Source: Roseburia inulinivorans DSM 16841 (GTDB lineage: Bacteria; Bacillota; Clostridia; Lachnospirales; Lachnospiraceae). From it: DNA of 36,688 bases. This document shows, piece by piece, positions 33,409 to 36,688 of this stretch. The translations under genes and the position numbers were made by a program. Within the stretch, counting starts at the first letter, position 1; the number at the start of each line of letters is the position of its first letter. The DNA lies in the NCBI RefSeq assembly GCF_000174195.1, contig NZ_ACFY01000060.1, positions 1-36,688 of the forward strand. Direction: 5' to 3'. The notes under the pieces were generated by a model. It saw only the letters and a program-made list of their open reading frames with translations. It was not told where the DNA came from and ran no database searches.

Positions 33409-36400
33409 ATGCCAAGAAATAAAGAGATCAAAAAAGTATTAGTAATTGGTTCCGGCCCTATCGTCATCGGACAGGCAGCAGAGTTCGACTATGCAGGTAC
33501 ACAGGCATGCCGTTCTTTGAAAGAAGAAGGCGTGGAAGTTGTACTGGTGAATTCCAATCCGGCAACCATTATGACCGATAAAGAAATCGCAGATGAAGTA
33601 TATATCGAGCCATTGACCGTCGATGTGTTAGAAAAGATCATTGCAAAAGAGAAACCGGACAGTGTTCTCCCAACCTTAGGTGGACAGGCAGGATTAAACC
33701 TTGGTATGGAGCTTGCTGAGCAGGGAGTTCTTGACAAATACGGTGTAAAGCTGATCGGAACAACGGCTGAGACAATTTTTAAGGCAGAGGACCGTCAGGC
33801 ATTCAAAGATACCATGGAGAAAATCGGTGAGCCATGTGCAGCTTCACAGGTTGTAAATAACGTGCAGGATGGTATCAAATTCACAAATACGATCGGATAT
33901 CCGGTCGTTCTGCGTCCGGCATTCACCCTCGGTGGAAGCGGCGGTGGTATTGCCCACAATGAGCAGGAGTTAGTAGATATTTTAACAAACGGTCTGCGTT
34001 TGAGCCGTGTCGGCGAAGTTTTAGTTGAGCGCTGCATCGCCGGATGGAAAGAGATAGAGTACGAAGTAATGCGTGATGCAAATGGAAACTGCATTACCGT
34101 ATGTAATATGGAAAATATTGATCCGGTCGGTGTCCACACAGGTGACTCGATCGTAGTTGCACCTTCCCAGACATTAGGTGATAAAGAATATCAGATGCTC
34201 CGTACCTCTGCGTTAAATATTATTTCAGAGTTAAATATCACAGGTGGATGTAACGTGCAGTATGCATTACACCCGGAATCTTTTGAGTACTGTGTAATCG
34301 AGGTAAACCCTCGTGTATCCCGTTCTTCTGCACTGGCATCCAAAGCGACCGGATACCCAATCGCAAAAGTTGCAGCAAAGATCGCATTAGGTTACACCTT
34401 AGACGAGATTAAAAATGCGATCACAGGAAAAACATACGCAAGTTTTGAGCCAATGCTTGACTATTGCGTTGTAAAGATCCCAAGACTGCCATTCGATAAA
34501 TTTATTACGGCAAAGAGAACCCTTACCACCCAGATGAAGGCAACCGGAGAGGTTATGAGTATCTGCAATAACTTCGAAGGCGCTCTGATGAAGGCAATCC
34601 GTTCCTTAGAGCAGCATGTAGACAGTCTGATGTCTTATGATTTTACAGGACTTAACGATGCAGAATTAAGAGAACAGTTAAATGTGGTAGACGACAGAAG
34701 GATCTGGGTGATCGCAGAGGCACTGCGCCGTCATTTCAGTTATGATGAGATCCATGCCATCACCAAGATTGATAAATGGTTTATCGACAAGCTTGCCATC
34801 ATTGTTGAGATGGAAGAGACTTTAAAGACACAGCCATTGACGGTTGAATTATTAAAAGAAGCAAAACGTATCGAGTTCCCGGACAATGTGATCGCAAAAC
34901 TGACTGGTAAAACAGAAGAAGAAATTCACGACATGCGTTATGAGAACGGAATCGTTGCAGCATATAAGATGGTAGATACTTGTGCAGCAGAGTTCGAAGC
35001 TACAACTCCATATTACTATTCCGTATTTGGAAGTGAGAATGAGGCAGAGGAAACCCATCCACAGAAAAAAGTATTAGTATTAGGTTCCGGTCCAATCCGT
35101 ATCGGACAGGGTATCGAGTTCGATTACTGTTCTGTTCACAGCACATGGGCATTTGCAAAAGAAGGATGGGAGACAGTCATTGTCAACAACAATCCGGAAA
35201 CTGTATCTACAGACTTTGATATCGCAGATAAACTTTACTTTGAACCGTTAACTACGGAAGATGTGGAAGCAATCGTTAAGATCGAGAAACCGGACGGAGC
35301 AGTTGTACAGTTCGGTGGACAGACAGCCATCAAGTTGACCGAGAGCCTGATGAAAATGGGTGTAAAAATCCTCGGAACAAAGGCAGAAGACGTTGACGCC
35401 GCAGAGGACCGTGAGTTATTTGACGAGATTCTGGAGAAAACACAGATCCCGAGAGCAGCAGGTGGAACCGTATTTACTGCCGAGGAAGCAAAAGAAGTTG
35501 CAAACCGTCTTGGCTATCCTGTATTAGTCCGTCCTTCCTACGTTTTAGGCGGACAGGGCATGAAGATCGCATTCAATGATGAAGAGATCGAAGAATTCAT
35601 CGGAATCATCAACCGTATTGCACAGGATCACCCAATCCTCGTAGATAAATATTTACAGGGAAAAGAGATCGAAGTCGATGCCGTATGCGATGGAACCGAT
35701 ATTTTAATCCCTGGTATTATGGAGCATATTGAGCGTACCGGTATCCATTCCGGAGACAGTATTTCCGTATATCCGGCTCCAACGATCAGTGAACCGGTCA
35801 AAGAGATGATCGTGGAATACACAAAACGTCTTGCACAGGCATTACATGTTATTGGTCTGATCAACATCCAGTTCATCGTTATGGACGAGCAGGTTTACGT
35901 GATCGAGGTTAACCCACGTTCTTCCAGAACTGTGCCATATATCAGCAAAGTAACAGGTATTCCGATTGTTGACCTGGCAACAAAAGTAATCATCGGCGAG
36001 ACCATCCGCGGTATGGGTTATGAACCGGGACTTGCTCCGACTGCAGATTACATTGCAATTAAAATGCCGGTATTCTCATTTGAGAAACTCCGTGGTGCTG
36101 AGATTTCTTTAGGACCTGAGATGAAATCCACCGGTGAGTGTCTTGGTATCGCCAAGACTTTCAACGAAGCTTTATACAAAGCATTCTTGGGAGCTGGTAT
36201 TAAACTTCCAAAATACAAACAGATGATCATGACAGTAAAAGATGCAGACAAGCCGGAAGCTGTTGGTGTTGCCAAGAGATTTGAAGCATTAGGCTACAAG
36301 ATCTATGCGACAAGAAGTACTGCAAAGTATCTGCAGGAGCACGGCGTAAATGCACTCCGCATCAATAAGATCTCACAGGAATCACCGAACGTTATGGACT

Positions 36401-36615
36401 TAATTCTTGGTCATAAGATCGATCTTGTCATCGATACACCTACACAGGGTAACGGTGATAAGAACCGTGACGGATTCCTGATCCGCCGTAATGCGATCGA
36501 GACAGGTGTGTACTGTATCACAGCAATGGATACGGCAAATGCACTGGCACAAAGCCTTGAGACTGCAACCAATGAGCTTACTCCGATCGATATCGCAACT
36601 GTGAAGAATCTGTAA
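33409..36615 (+). CDS. carB: Carbamoyl phosphate synthase large subunit
   Basis: Makes carbamoyl phosphate from bicarbonate, two ATP and ammonia delivered by CarA. At 1068 residues it is full length. Two homologous halves each begin with KKVLVIGSGPIVIGQ or KKVLVLGSGPIRIGQ and contain an ATP-grasp domain (first half about 1-400; second about 550-935; signatures RPAFTLGGSGGG and RPSYVLGGQGMK). An oligomerisation region lies between. A C-terminal MGS-like domain (about 936-1068) normally binds allosteric effectors such as UMP or ornithine. AAGGAG precedes the ATG. Nothing certain is seen in the final 73 bases of the window. Confidence 0.97.
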   Translation: MPRNKEIKKVLVIGSGPIVIGQAAEFDYAGTQACRSLKEEGVEVVLVNSNPATIMTDKEIADEVYIEPLTVDVLEKIIAKEKPDSVLPTLGGQAGLNLGMELAEQGVLDKYGVKLIGTTAETIFKAEDRQAFKDTMEKIGEPCAASQVVNNVQDGIKFTNTIGYPVVLRPAFTLGGSGGGIAHNEQELVDILTNGLRLSRVGEVLVERCIAGWKEIEYEVMRDANGNCITVCNMENIDPVGVHTGDSIVVAPSQTLGDKEYQMLRTSALNIISELNITGGCNVQYALHPESFEYCVIEVNPRVSRSSALASKATGYPIAKVAAKIALGYTLDEIKNAITGKTYASFEPMLDYCVVKIPRLPFDKFITAKRTLTTQMKATGEVMSICNNFEGALMKAIRSLEQHVDSLMSYDFTGLNDAELREQLNVVDDRRIWVIAEALRRHFSYDEIHAITKIDKWFIDKLAIIVEMEETLKTQPLTVELLKEAKRIEFPDNVIAKLTGKTEEEIHDMRYENGIVAAYKMVDTCAAEFEATTPYYYSVFGSENEAEETHPQKKVLVLGSGPIRIGQGIEFDYCSVHSTWAFAKEGWETVIVNNNPETVSTDFDIADKLYFEPLTTEDVEAIVKIEKPDGAVVQFGGQTAIKLTESLMKMGVKILGTKAEDVDAAEDRELFDEILEKTQIPRAAGGTVFTAEEAKEVANRLGYPVLVRPSYVLGGQGMKIAFNDEEIEEFIGIINRIAQDHPILVDKYLQGKEIEVDAVCDGTDILIPGIMEHIERTGIHSGDSISVYPAPTISEPVKEMIVEYTKRLAQALHVIGLINIQFIVMDEQVYVIEVNPRSSRTVPYISKVTGIPIVDLATKVIIGETIRGMGYEPGLAPTADYIAIKMPVFSFEKLRGAEISLGPEMKSTGECLGIAKTFNEALYKAFLGAGIKLPKYKQMIMTVKDADKPEAVGVAKRFEALGYKIYATRSTAKYLQEHGVNALRINKISQESPNVMDLILGHKIDLVIDTPTQGNGDKNRDGFLIRRNAIETGVYCITAMDTANALAQSLETATNELTPIDIATVKNL

Positions 36616-36688
36616 ACCAGAGTTTAACTGGCGTAGTGTCGCAGATTTTGTGGTGCTTTTATAGGCTGTGAGGGGGCAGCTATAAGAG

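Overview
The window looks like a stretch of core chromosome from a low-to-mid GC Gram-positive anaerobe of the Clostridia, most likely family Lachnospiraceae. This is an inference from protein character, from strong Shine-Dalgarno sites with sigma-A type promoters, and from gene order (CdaR-type regulator, ftsE, ftsX, M23 peptidase, S41 protease, VanZ-like, prfB). No rRNA, IS element, prophage or CRISPR array was seen. Almost all genes lie on the + strand; only the penicillin-binding protein at the left edge is on the minus strand.

Left part (1-7300): a class A penicillin-binding protein diverges from a YigZ/IMPACT gene. Then come a tRNA-Gln(CTG) with its own consensus promoter and terminator, an acyl-ACP thioesterase, a CvfB-like S1 protein, RidA, and a secreted SH3b-NlpC/P60 wall hydrolase with its own promoter and terminator. 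A 548-bp AT-rich gap follows, with four DnaA-box-like 9-mers within 71 bp.

Middle part (7800-20720): a frameshifted WecG/TagA-like glycosyltransferase precedes a YitT membrane protein. The division and wall block follows: CdaR-like regulator, FtsE, FtsX and an M23 hydrolase that FtsEX probably activates. Then come an S41 protease, a VanZ-like protein and prfB, which carries the classic +1 programmed frameshift at an in-frame TGA (codon 26). Next is an envelope-stress-type operon resembling B. subtilis ydjGHI: a Tim44-like/zinc-ribbon protein (frame broken at A AAA AAC), an SPFH protein with three tandem zinc ribbons, a double zinc-ribbon membrane protein and a TPM-domain protein. No PspA gene accompanies it.

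Right part (20770-36688): an ACT-domain protein and homoserine dehydrogenase; MTA/SAH nucleosidase; a remnant of a PD-(D/E)XK protein; a LytTR response regulator and a small GHKL histidine kinase, separated by an AT-rich insert carrying an uncharacterised possible nuclease gene; two overlapping type-1 ABC exporter genes behind a promoter with a perfect 8-7-8 inverted repeat; glycerol kinase behind a long structured leader; and carA-carB for carbamoyl phosphate synthesis, with a GAAA-capped hairpin and T10 run just before carA.

The items most worth following are the nested-stem RNA leader of glpK, the two single-base homopolymer frameshifts, the DnaA-box cluster and the insert inside the two-component system. 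I found no clearly new multi-gene system. The strongest candidate for undescribed biology is the glpK leader RNA.
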